64,000 bases of DNA from Agrococcus carbonis (GTDB taxonomy: Bacteria > Actinomycetota > Actinomycetes > Actinomycetales > Microbacteriaceae): NCBI RefSeq assembly GCF_900104705.1, contig NZ_LT629734.1, forward strand, positions 1,674,001 to 1,738,000, read 5' to 3'. Both the position numbers and the translations under genes were made by a program. Shown one piece after another: positions 41,395 through 49,256 of this stretch (its first letter is position 1; every line of letters begins with the position of its first letter). Under the pieces are notes generated by a model. The model saw only the letters and a list, made by a program, of their open reading frames with translations. It made no database searches and was not told where the DNA came from.

Positions 41395-42159
41395 ATGCAG
41401 CGCCCAGTCACGAATCCGACGTCTTCGTTCCGGAGCAACCCATCGACGCAGGTCATGGAACCGGTCTACACGGGGGCTCCGTCTCGGCGCAGACGACCGG
41501 CTTGGCTGTGGGTGCTGCTGATTCTCGCGCTCTTCCTCGCCCTGCTCCTGAGCAACTGTGCTGGCTTCCTCGCGAGCTCCCTGATGAGGCCGGAAGTTAT
41601 CGCGCAGCAGCAGACGCAGCAGGAGCTGGACGAGGCTCTTGCGCTGGTCGACCAATCCGCGACGGAGCGGTCCGAGGCCGTAGCCGCCGCGGAGCAGCTC
41701 GACGTCCAGGTCGCGGAACTGCAGGACCGGATCGCTGAGCTCGAGCTCCAGGCGGAGGGGCACGGCTCCGAGGTCGAAGAAGCAGCGGCCGCTCTGCTCG
41801 CCGTGCAAGAGGAGCGAGACGCAGCACTTGGCGACGTCGATCGCCTCGAAGACCGAGTCGCTGCCCTTGAAGCTGAGCTGGAGGCAGCGCGTGCCGACGC
41901 GCCAGCGCCACGGCCCGCGCCCGCCGCCGCGCCAGCGCCACGGCCCGCGCCCGTCGCCGCGACCCCCTCCAGTCCTTCGGGTGGGTCGTCGACGAGCGGA
42001 TCTTCGACCAGTGGCACGGCATCCGGCACGTCGAGCGGATCCGTCTACTACGCCAACTGCTCCGCGGTTCGCGCGGCAGGACGAGCACCGCTGTACGCGA
42101 ACCAAGCCGGATACCGATCAGGCCTCGATCGGGATGGCGACGGCGTCGCCTGCGAGTAG
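41395..42159 (+). CDS. Membrane-anchored coiled-coil protein with C-terminal Excalibur domain
   Basis: This 254-residue protein has a basic cytoplasmic N-terminus, one membrane helix (about 38-60), an extracellular coiled coil (about 70-155, many E/A/L/Q heptads), a proline-alanine and serine-glycine linker, and an Excalibur calcium-binding domain at 215-254 ending with the D-x-D-x-D-G-x-x-C-E loop. GGAGA lies before ATG 41395; the in-frame upstream ATG lacks a ribosome site. The secreted HNH gene follows after 2 bases, so the two act together outside the cell. Confidence 0.85.
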   Translation: MQRPVTNPTSSFRSNPSTQVMEPVYTGAPSRRRRPAWLWVLLILALFLALLLSNCAGFLASSLMRPEVIAQQQTQQELDEALALVDQSATERSEAVAAAEQLDVQVAELQDRIAELELQAEGHGSEVEEAAAALLAVQEERDAALGDVDRLEDRVAALEAELEAARADAPAPRPAPAAAPAPRPAPVAATPSSPSGGSSTSGSSTSGTASGTSSGSVYYANCSAVRAAGRAPLYANQAGYRSGLDRDGDGVACE

Positions 42160-42161
42160 GG

Positions 42162-43022
42162 ATGCTGACTCGAGTGAGGCCGGCTCGGCTCCTCGTCGCA
42201 GCCTGCGTGCTGCTGGCGTTCGCGCTCGTGGGCGGGGCAGCGCTGTTCGCCGCGGTGCTGCTCGATCGCGGCGCTGGGCTGACGGCCCTGCTGGCCGACG
42301 ACGGGAAGAGCCCGCAGACCGAATCTCCGTCCCCCTCGCTGCCGCCCAATGCTCGCGGCGAGGGATCGCCTGCCATCGAACCGGACGCCGAAGATGAACG
42401 CGAGCCCGCGGTTGATGACGTTCTCGTCGATGAAGCAGACGTGCTCTACCAGCGCGCCCTCGACGCCACCGCCTCGCTCGGCGAGCTCGACGGCACGCAA
42501 ATGATCCCGCCGTATCGCCGCGACTCGTTCGGCGATGGATGGGTGGACGTCGACCGCAACGGCTGCAGCACGCGCAACGATGTGCTCGAGCGGGATCTCG
42601 ACGCGGTGACCTGGCTGCCGGACCGCCGCTGCGTCGTCGCGACCGGCACGCTGCAGGACCCGTACACCGGCGCGTCGATCCCGTTCTTCCACGACGCCGT
42701 CGCGCCCGAGGGGAGCCGCGGCAGCCAGGGGGTGCAGGTCGACCACATCATCAGTCTCTCTGCCGCGCACGACGGCGGCGCGTGGGCATGGACGGAGGCC
42801 GAGCGCATCGCGTTCGCCAACGACCCGGAGACGCTGCTGGCCGTCGACGGCGCTGCGAACGCGTCGAAGGGCGATCGCGGCCCGAGCGCCTGGTTGCCCG
42901 ACGATCCGGGCTTCTGGTGCGACTATTCCGCCCGCTACGTGGAGGTCGCGGTCGAGTACGGCCTCGCCGTCGAGCGGGCCGACCGGCTGATGCTGCAGGA
43001 CGTCCTGCAGGCCTGCGTCTGA
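42162..43022 (+). CDS. Secreted HNH endonuclease family protein
   Basis: This 286-residue exported protein has a signal anchor (about residues 8-36), an acidic linker, and an HNH-type nuclease domain with catalytic-type D194-H195 (VDHIISL), N233 and K236 (NASKGDRGPSAWLP), and paired cysteines such as C135 and C157. This is the widespread actinobacterial secreted DUF1524-like HNH. It begins 2 bases after the Excalibur gene. It may degrade extracellular DNA for nutrition or competition; there is no immunity gene beside it. Confidence 0.87.
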   Translation: MLTRVRPARLLVAACVLLAFALVGGAALFAAVLLDRGAGLTALLADDGKSPQTESPSPSLPPNARGEGSPAIEPDAEDEREPAVDDVLVDEADVLYQRALDATASLGELDGTQMIPPYRRDSFGDGWVDVDRNGCSTRNDVLERDLDAVTWLPDRRCVVATGTLQDPYTGASIPFFHDAVAPEGSRGSQGVQVDHIISLSAAHDGGAWAWTEAERIAFANDPETLLAVDGAANASKGDRGPSAWLPDDPGFWCDYSARYVEVAVEYGLAVERADRLMLQDVLQACV

Positions 43023-43032
43023 CGCGTCGCCG

Positions 43033-44463
43033 CTACTCGCCGAGCGCCCGCAGCGCCGCGTGCGCCGCGTGCCACCCGCTCATGCCGTGCACGCCGCCCC
43101 CCGGCGGCGCCGACGACGAGCACAGGAACACCCGCCCGGGCGTCGGCACCCGGTAGGGGTCGACCAGCCGCGGGCGCAGCAGCTGCTGCGTGCCGGCGAG
43201 GGATCCGCCGCCGATCGAGCCGCCGACGAGGTTGGGGTTCCACAGCTCGAGCGCCGCCGGCGGCGTCGAGATGCGCTCGAGCACGCGCTCGCCGAAGCCC
43301 GGTGCGAAGCGCTCGATCTGCGCCTCGATCGCGGCGGACGCGTCGCCCGGCCACGCGTGCGGCACATGCGCGTAGGCCCACACCAGGTGCTTCCCCGCGG
43401 GCGCGCGCGATGGGTCGGCAGCGGTCGGCTGCGTGAGCAGCACGAACGGCCGCTCGGGCATGCGGCCGCGCGCGACGTCGGCCTCGGCCTCGGCGATCTC
43501 GCGCAGCGTGCCGCCGACGTGCACGGTGCCGGCGCCGGCGACGCGCGGGTCGGCCCACGGGATCGGCCCGTCGAGCAGCAGGTCGAGCTTCGAGACCGCC
43601 GGCCCGTAGCGCCAGCCGCCGAGCCTGCGCGCGTAGCCGGTGGGCAGGTCGAGGCCGGCGAGCCGCAGCAGCTGGTGCGGGGTGAGGTCGAGCAGCACCA
43701 CGTCGCCGGTCACCTCGGCGAGGTCGCGCACCTCGACGCCCGTCTCGATGCGGGCGCCGGCGGACTCGGCGACGTGCCGCAGCGCATCCGCGATCGACTG
43801 CGTGCCGCCGCGCGCGAAGGGCCAGCCGACCGAGTGGCCGAGCCCCCCGAAGGCGACGCCGAAGCCGCTCGTGACGAGGCTGCCGAGCGGCAGCGTCGCG
43901 TGCGTCGAGCTGCCGGCGAAGAGCGCCTGCGCCGCGCCCGAGCGGAAGACGGTGCGCGCGAGCAGGCTCGCCGGCCACGCGCCCCGCACGCCGATGCTGG
44001 CGAGCAGCAGCGGGTCGTCGGGCCAGCGGGTCAGGGGGCCGAGGATGCTCGCGGCGGTCGCGTAGGGACGCTCGGTCGCGGGCGCGTGCAGCCGCAGCCA
44101 CGCGTCGCCGTCGACGCCGAGCTCGCGCGCGGTCGCCTCGGCGTCGCGGTGCAGGATCGCGGCGCGGCCGCCGGGCAGCGGGTGCGCCATCGGGTGCTCG
44201 GCATGCACCCACTCGAGCCGGTGCTCGCCGAGCTCGGGGCGGTCGAGGCCGAGCGCCCGGAAGGCGGGGCTCGCCGCGCCGAAGGGGTGGCCCGCGGCGC
44301 CGAGGTCGACGATCGCCTGGTCGCCGAAGGCGGGGGCGGATGCGGCGGCGCCGCCGACGTGGTCGAGCCGTTCCAGCACGGTCACCTCGAGCCCCGCGCG
44401 CGCGAGCACCGCGGCGGCGGTGAGGCCGTTGGGGCCGGCGCCCACGACGGTGGCGGTGGTCAC
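43033..44463 (-). CDS. Phytoene-desaturase-like FAD oxidoreductase
   Basis: This 476-residue FAD-dependent oxidoreductase has the N-terminal dinucleotide-binding GAGPNGLTAAAVLA and the C-terminal amine-oxidase/carotenoid-type block CSSSAPPGGGVHGMSGWHAA. The whole pattern is of the CrtI-like 'NAD(P)/FAD-dependent oxidoreductase' group outside true carotenoid clusters. The GTG start has GGGAGGAGG just upstream. No carotenoid genes are near, so the substrate is open. Confidence 0.88.
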   Translation of the reverse strand: MTTATVVGAGPNGLTAAAVLARAGLEVTVLERLDHVGGAAASAPAFGDQAIVDLGAAGHPFGAASPAFRALGLDRPELGEHRLEWVHAEHPMAHPLPGGRAAILHRDAEATARELGVDGDAWLRLHAPATERPYATAASILGPLTRWPDDPLLLASIGVRGAWPASLLARTVFRSGAAQALFAGSSTHATLPLGSLVTSGFGVAFGGLGHSVGWPFARGGTQSIADALRHVAESAGARIETGVEVRDLAEVTGDVVLLDLTPHQLLRLAGLDLPTGYARRLGGWRYGPAVSKLDLLLDGPIPWADPRVAGAGTVHVGGTLREIAEAEADVARGRMPERPFVLLTQPTAADPSRAPAGKHLVWAYAHVPHAWPGDASAAIEAQIERFAPGFGERVLERISTPPAALELWNPNLVGGSIGGGSLAGTQQLLRPRLVDPYRVPTPGRVFLCSSSAPPGGGVHGMSGWHAAHAALRALGE

Positions 44464-44591
44464 GCGGCCTCCTCCCGGTCGTGCGGTTGGCCTGCTGCCC
44501 GCAGGCTACACAACGCGCTCGTGCGGCGGGTCGGAGCCGCGGCTCGCGCGCGCCGCGGCGTCGGCGCTCGCGCGTGCGCGATGCTGTCCCC

Positions 44592-45134
44592 GTGCATCCG
44601 ACGCCGCCCGCCGCATCCGAACCCGCCGCATCCGAACCCCTCGCATCCGGCCCGCCGCTCACAGTGACCGCGTGGGTCGCGATCGTCGCGCCGCTCGTCG
44701 CACTCGTGCTCAAGGGGCTCGTGCCCGGCTGGCTCATCTTCTTCGCGGTGCTGTGGAGCCCGGTGCTGCTCATCGGCTACGCGCTGCTCGTGGTCGCCGC
44801 CGCTCGCGGGATGCTGCGCAGGCGCGGCGTGCTGCGCCGCCCCGAGCGCCGCGTGCGCGCGCGGATGTGGGCGTGGCTCACATCGGTCGGCGTCGTGCTG
44901 TTCGGCGCCACGATCGTCGACGGGGGCGATACGACCGAGTCGCTGCAGTCGCTGCTGACGGTGCTGCTGGGATCGCCGACGACCCCCTCGCCCGCGCACG
45001 ACGCCTCGGCCGCGATCGCGTGGGCCGCCGCGGCCGCGTGGCTCGTCGGCTGGCTCGCCCTCATGGTCGAGTGGGCCGTCGCGGTGATCGCCGTGCGCGC
45101 GCCGGTGCCGCGGGTCGCGCCGCCGCGCGTGTGA
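44592..45134 (+). CDS. Four-helix membrane protein, unknown function
   Basis: This protein of about 180 residues has a proline/alanine/serine N-terminus with three repeats of A-S-E-P, then about four membrane helices (VTAWVAIVAPLVALVL, LIFFAVLWSPVLLIGYALL, WAWLTSVGVVLFGATI and a C-terminal pair region). The GTG start is chosen where HPTPPAASEP begins, 7 bases after a GATGCT hexamer. The start is uncertain. I do not recognise the family. Confidence 0.6.
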   Translation: MHPTPPAASEPAASEPLASGPPLTVTAWVAIVAPLVALVLKGLVPGWLIFFAVLWSPVLLIGYALLVVAAARGMLRRRGVLRRPERRVRARMWAWLTSVGVVLFGATIVDGGDTTESLQSLLTVLLGSPTTPSPAHDASAAIAWAAAAAWLVGWLALMVEWAVAVIAVRAPVPRVAPPRV

Positions 45135-45219
45135 GCCGACGCCCCGGTCTCGTGCGGCAGATCGGTTCTTCCCCCGCGGCGGGCTCCGGCCTAGCCTGAC
45201 GCGAACCGAGGAGGCAGCG

Positions 45220-45726
45220 ATGCGCGCACTGGTGGTCTACGAGTCGCTCTGGGGCAACACCGAGCAGGTCGCGCGTGCGATCGCCGACCGGCTGCGGCGC
45301 ACGATGGGCTCCGAGGCGGTGACGACGGATGCGGCGCCCACCAACGTCGACGGGTTCGACCTCGTGCTCGCAGGCGGCCCCACCCACGCCTTCTCCATGT
45401 CGCGGCCGTCGACGCGGCAGAACGCCGTCGACCAGCACGGCGCGCCGCATGCGCCCGGACGTGGGGTCCGCGAATGGCTCGGGGCGCTCGAGCGCGCGCC
45501 GCGCGGCACCCTCGCGGCCACCTTCGACACCCGGGTCGACAAGCCGCGGCTGCCGGGCTCGGCCGCGCGCGCCGCGAAGCAGGAGCTGCGCAGCCTCGGC
45601 TTCGAGATCCTCGCGAAGCAGCAGACCTTCCGCGTGCACGACTACGCGGGCCCCCTCGTCGACGGCGAGCTCGCCCGGGCGGCCGACTGGGCCGATGAGC
45701 TCGCCCTCGCGGCACTCGCTCGCTGA
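45220..45726 (+). CDS. Flavodoxin family protein
   Basis: This 168-residue flavodoxin has the FMN phosphate loop YESLWGNTEQVA at 8-19 and the later GGPTHAFSMS loop. GAGGAGGCAGCG precedes the ATG, and TAGCCT at 45192-45197 is a probable -10. It is a stand-alone electron carrier or FMN sensor; no partner oxidoreductase lies next to it. Confidence 0.9.
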   Translation: MRALVVYESLWGNTEQVARAIADRLRRTMGSEAVTTDAAPTNVDGFDLVLAGGPTHAFSMSRPSTRQNAVDQHGAPHAPGRGVREWLGALERAPRGTLAATFDTRVDKPRLPGSAARAAKQELRSLGFEILAKQQTFRVHDYAGPLVDGELARAADWADELALAALAR

Positions 45727-45920
45727 CCGCCGAGCCTCTCCTCTGACCGGCCGCCCGCGCACTTCGCGGCCGAGCCCGCGCATCCGCCGTCGCTCTCGTC
45801 CGCGCCGCCAGGCGGCCGCTCAACACCGCCCGGTCGGTCAACACCGCGCGGTCGCTCGGCATGGCGGGGTCGCTCGGCTCGCTACCGTTGAGGCAGGCCG
45901 ATCCGAGGAGGACCCCCCAT

Positions 45921-46571
45921 ATGCCCGAGCTCGCGAACGGCAAGTACGTCTCGCAGTCCGACGCCGTGCGGCAGTGGTGGCCGGTCGCGCGCGAGGTGCT
46001 GCTCGAGGCGGCCCGCGAGTATGGCGCGTTCGTCACCTACGACGAGCTGAGCGCGCGCATCCAGGCGTCGATCGGCATCACGACGAGGCAGCCCGCCGAG
46101 GAGTGGATCGGCTACGTGCTCGGCAAGGTCGCAGCGGATGCGGAGCAGCGCCGGGAGCCGCGGCTCACGTCGCTGTGCGTCACGGCCGAGCACGGCATCG
46201 CGGAGGACTACGCCGGCGTCGAGCCGGGCACCGACGAGCGCACCCGCGAGCGGGTCGCCGCCGAGGACCGCCTCGCCTGCTACCGCGCGTTCGGCGCCGA
46301 GCTGCCGGAGGACGGCGGCAGCGCGACGATCCCGCCGCGCGTGCTCGAGCGGCTGCAGAGCGCGCCCCGCGCTCGTGCGTCGAGCGGGTCGAGTCGCACG
46401 CGGACGGCGACGAGCCGCTCGACGACGCCGCGCGCCTCCACCCCGCGCGCTTCGACCGCCCGAGCGACCCCCGCACCGGGCGGGATGCGCGAGGTCACCT
46501 GCCCGCACTGCTTCTTCGTCGTGCCGGCCGCCGCGACGTGCCGCGACTGCGGCGGGGCGCTGCCGGCCTGA
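45921..46571 (+). CDS. Uncharacterised protein with C-terminal zinc ribbon
   Basis: This 216-residue protein has an N-terminal helical domain (about 1-150, with EWIGYVLGKVAADAEQRREPRLTS-type pattern given here in part, and YDELSARIQASIGI), a low-complexity S/T/R/A stretch, and a C-terminal zinc ribbon with C-P-H-C and C-R-D-C. GAGGAGGACC precedes the ATG. The N-terminal part resembles proteins that sit near restriction or HNH genes, but I do not recognise it firmly. Confidence 0.65.
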   Translation: MPELANGKYVSQSDAVRQWWPVAREVLLEAAREYGAFVTYDELSARIQASIGITTRQPAEEWIGYVLGKVAADAEQRREPRLTSLCVTAEHGIAEDYAGVEPGTDERTRERVAAEDRLACYRAFGAELPEDGGSATIPPRVLERLQSAPRARASSGSSRTRTATSRSTTPRASTPRASTARATPAPGGMREVTCPHCFFVVPAAATCRDCGGALPA

Positions 46572-46613
46572 CCCGCGTCCGCTGGCGCCGGGACCGCCGC
46601 GTTCGATGGGACT

Positions 46614-46775
46614 GCCGCGTCGGCTCGCGCAGCCGCGTCCGCTTGCGCTGCCGCGTCGGCTCGCGCTGCCGCGCTTGCTTGCGCTGCCGCGTCCGCTCGC
46701 GCTGCCGCGTCCGCTCGCGCTGCCGCGTCCGCTCGCGCTGCCGCGTCCGCTCGCGCTGCCGCGTCCGCTCGCGTC
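46614..46775. repeat. Nine-copy 18-bp tandem array
   Basis: Units start at 46614, 46632, 46650, 46668, 46686, 46704, 46722, 46740 and 46758. The consensus is GCCGCGTCCGCTCGCGCT; the four units from 46686 are identical and the outer ones vary. It fills the gap between two convergent genes, 42 bases after one stop and 9 bases after the other. Every frame stays open, but no start or ribosome site supports translation. Confidence 0.9.
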
Positions 46776-46784
46776 GCCGGTCCG

Positions 46785-47276
46785 CTACCCGAATCGCTCG
46801 TGCGCGGTCTCGCGGGAGATGCGCTGCAGCTCGGCGATCTGCTGCTCCGCTCGCAGCTTGAGCGCTTCGAGCATGCGCACGTCGAAGCGCCGGTCGTGCT
46901 CGGCGACCTCGAGCAGCGCATCCCACATCGACAGCTTCGCTCGCACCATGCCGGTGAGCACATCGAGCTCGAGCTGGGCCATCGAGCTGCGCCGCAGCCG
47001 CAGCAGGTTCACGGGATTCGCGGCCCCGACGGCGCTCACCGCGAGCGTGAGCGCCCGCTTCCATCCCGCAGGCCGGAAGCCGAGCCGCTGGATCAGCTGC
47101 GCGAGGTCCTTGCGGTCGCGCGCGACCTCGTCGGCCAGCGCGTGCAGCGCCGCCTCATGCGGCGTCCCCGCCCACGTGCGCCCCGCCGCATGGAAGGCAC
47201 GGACGCCGCCCTCCGACCCGAGCAGGTGCTCGTTCAGGTAGGTGGCGAGGTTGTCGTCCGCCTCGCGTTCGGTCAT
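46785..47276 (-). CDS. Helical protein, possibly ferritin-like fold, unknown function
   Basis: This 163-residue protein is almost entirely predicted helix: ADDNLATYLNEHLLG at the start, then ALHALADEVARDRKDLAQLI, a central LLRLRRSSMAQLELDVL and a final DVRMLEALKLRAEQQIAEL. Four long helices with scattered His and Glu suggest a ferritin-like bundle of the kind found in actinobacterial stress genes. I do not recognise a named family. The stop lies against the tandem array. Confidence 0.65.
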   Translation of the reverse strand: MTEREADDNLATYLNEHLLGSEGGVRAFHAAGRTWAGTPHEAALHALADEVARDRKDLAQLIQRLGFRPAGWKRALTLAVSAVGAANPVNLLRLRRSSMAQLELDVLTGMVRAKLSMWDALLEVAEHDRRFDVRMLEALKLRAEQQIAELQRISRETAHERFG

Positions 47277-47478
47277 GGCTGCTCCCCTCGTCGCTCGACA
47301 GCGTCCCGCTGTCGCGGCGCGACGCCAGTGTGGCTCGCCCACCTCGATGACCGCTCAGAGTGCGGACGTCGTGCACCGCCGCTCCCGCACGTCACTCGCA
47401 CCTGAGCCCTCCGGCGCGACGGCTCGCGCACGTCCGCTCCCGCACGACCGCTCGCACATGCCGCACAGAGGGGCGGGA

Positions 47479-48972
47479 TCAGAAGGGAATCGGCTCCCTC
47501 GAGGCGCCGCTATCGAGTGCTCGAGGAGCGACGTCCTTGAACACCGGTCCGGCCGGTTCCACCCGATCGTCGATCACCTGGCCGATGGGTGAGGTCCAGC
47601 GGAGCACCCCGCCCGGCAGCTGTTCGAGCCGCCATCGGGTGTCGTGCTTGAGCCCGTGGTCGGCTCGGCAGAGGTGCCCGAGGTTGCCGATGCTGGTCGT
47701 GCCGCCCTTGGCGAAGTCGGTGGTGTGGTCGAGGTCGGTGCGGTACACCGGCTTGGCGCAGCCCGGCCCGCGACATCGGCCGTCGCGGGCTCGGAGCCAG
47801 CGGCGCTGCGCCTCGAGCGGCCGGTACGTGTCGGCGGTCACCGGCACGCCGGTCGTGGGGTCGGTGAAGAGGCGCTCCCAGGTGGCAGTGTCGCCGGCGA
47901 TGCGGCGTGCCGTGTCACGGTCGACGAGCACCTTGCCGTCGAGCACCGCGGGGAAGCGGAGATCGTGCAGGGCCGGCTCCTGGTGGTCGCCGTGCAGCAG
48001 CTCGGTCGCCGGGATCGTGATCGCGACATGCGCGGTGATGGGGGAGACGCCGTGGTGGTCGTCGGGGATGAGGCCCGCCAGCATGAGCTCGAGGAGCGCA
48101 TCCGCTCGGAACTGGTCGTAGGTGCGCGGGTCGTCCTTGGCCTTCTTGCGTGCGGCCTGCGTGAGGCGGTCGTGCGCGGCGTGGATCTCGAGCGCGGGGC
48201 CGTGCAGCACGAGGTCGGCCATACCGTCGCCCGCGTCGAAGACCTCGACGCGTCGCTTCGCCCGAGCGGCGTCGTGGCGCTGCTGCAGCGGCTCGGTGAG
48301 CACCTCGTCGATGAGCTGCTTGGCACCGGCCCGCAGGCGCGAGGTAGAGACCCGCTCGGCGAGCTCGACGAGCTCATCGATGACGCGCCCCTTCTCCTCG
48401 TCGTCGACTCGCGCATCGAGGCGTAGCGCTCGCGTCTGCTGCTCGATGATGCGCAGGTGGGCGATCGTGATGCGGCCGGATTCGGCGGCCTCGTGTGCCG
48501 CCGGCAGCTCGGTGACGATGTTCCACGCATCCGTCATGCGCCCCATCACGCCGCCCTGGGTCAGCCGCAGCTCGACCGCGGCCATCGTCGCGAGCTCCTT
48601 GACCGCCGGGCCGGCGTCGCCGGGCAGCTCGACGACGCGCTGCACGTGCTCGGCCATGAGCGCACGACGCTCGCCCTCGATGCGCGCCGACTGCGCCTCG
48701 AGCGCCTGCATGCGGCGCACGAACTGCTCGTCGGCGCGCAGTCGCGCGGCGTTAGGATGCTCTGGCTCCTCGGGCAGGGTCGGCAGCTCGATGCGGCCCG
48801 CGATGAGGTCGTCGAGCTGCTCGTCGGGCACGAGCGCGAGGCGTTCGGACCACTCGCGCTCGCAATCGTCGAGCTGCGCCTGCAGCTCGGCTGCGGAGTA
48901 GCCATGGGGATCGATCGCACCTGCGCGCACGGCGGCGATGTATGCCTCGCCGTCGATGCCCCAGGTGTCCAT
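47479..48972 (-). CDS. DUF222-HNH endonuclease family protein
   Basis: This 497-residue protein has the DUF222 helical region (about 100-330) and a C-terminal HNH domain with C-R-G-P-G-C, LDHTTDFAKGG and N-L-G-H-L-C-R-A-D-H (about 415-465). This is the multi-copy actinobacterial '13E12-like' family; some members lie in mobile elements, but none is visible here. No ribosome site precedes the ATG. Function is uncharacterised, possibly a DNA nuclease. Confidence 0.9.
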   Translation of the reverse strand: MDTWGIDGEAYIAAVRAGAIDPHGYSAAELQAQLDDCEREWSERLALVPDEQLDDLIAGRIELPTLPEEPEHPNAARLRADEQFVRRMQALEAQSARIEGERRALMAEHVQRVVELPGDAGPAVKELATMAAVELRLTQGGVMGRMTDAWNIVTELPAAHEAAESGRITIAHLRIIEQQTRALRLDARVDDEEKGRVIDELVELAERVSTSRLRAGAKQLIDEVLTEPLQQRHDAARAKRRVEVFDAGDGMADLVLHGPALEIHAAHDRLTQAARKKAKDDPRTYDQFRADALLELMLAGLIPDDHHGVSPITAHVAITIPATELLHGDHQEPALHDLRFPAVLDGKVLVDRDTARRIAGDTATWERLFTDPTTGVPVTADTYRPLEAQRRWLRARDGRCRGPGCAKPVYRTDLDHTTDFAKGGTTSIGNLGHLCRADHGLKHDTRWRLEQLPGGVLRWTSPIGQVIDDRVEPAGPVFKDVAPRALDSGASREPIPF

Positions 48973-49135
48973 GGCTGCACTCAACCACGGGCCACCCACA
49001 CGGTCTGCCGCTGCACTCGCACCCCGCTGCATTGGCGTTGCTCCGCCGACCTGCCGGAGGCGGCGAAGGCTGCCGTCCGCTCCTGGAGGGGCCTGCCCTG
49101 GCCGAAGCGCTGATCGGGCACGTCGTTACCCCGCC

Positions 49136-49169
49136 CGTCGAGGAGGCCGCGCAGCGACCGCATCGAGAC
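49136..49169 (+). repeat. Degenerate dispersed repeat unit
   Basis: It begins CGTCGAGGAGG and ends CATCGAGAC, like the units at 14939-15164, with an eroded centre. It lies in the gap between the DUF222 and TM2 genes. Confidence 0.5.
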
Positions 49170-49213
49170 TAGCCAACTGCGGTGGAGGCTCGATCTGCAC
49201 TTTCCCAAAGCCA

Positions 49214-49247
49214 AGGGCGGGGCGCGAACCACTGCGCACCCCGCCCT
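49214..49247 (-). terminator. Terminator hairpin after the TM2 gene
   Basis: AGGGCGGGG (49214-49222) pairs with CCCCGCCCT (49239-49247). On the minus strand it is followed by a T-containing stretch (TGGCTTTGGG), 10 bases past the TM2 stop. Confidence 0.68.
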
Positions 49248-49256
49248 CGTTCGTGC

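Noticed and set aside
41293..41395. Upstream ATG at 41293 as start of the Excalibur protein
   Set aside because: It lies one base after a TAGCCT promoter hexamer and has no ribosome site, while ATG 41395 follows GGAGA and gives a normal basic N-terminus.
46138..47241. Rightward open frame reading through the 18-bp tandem array
   Set aside because: It begins inside the zinc-ribbon gene in another frame and runs antisense to the helical protein; the repeat stays open only because of its composition.
47479..48972. Group II intron or IS element around the DUF222-HNH gene
   Set aside because: No reverse transcriptase, transposase, terminal inverted repeats or target duplication was seen near it.
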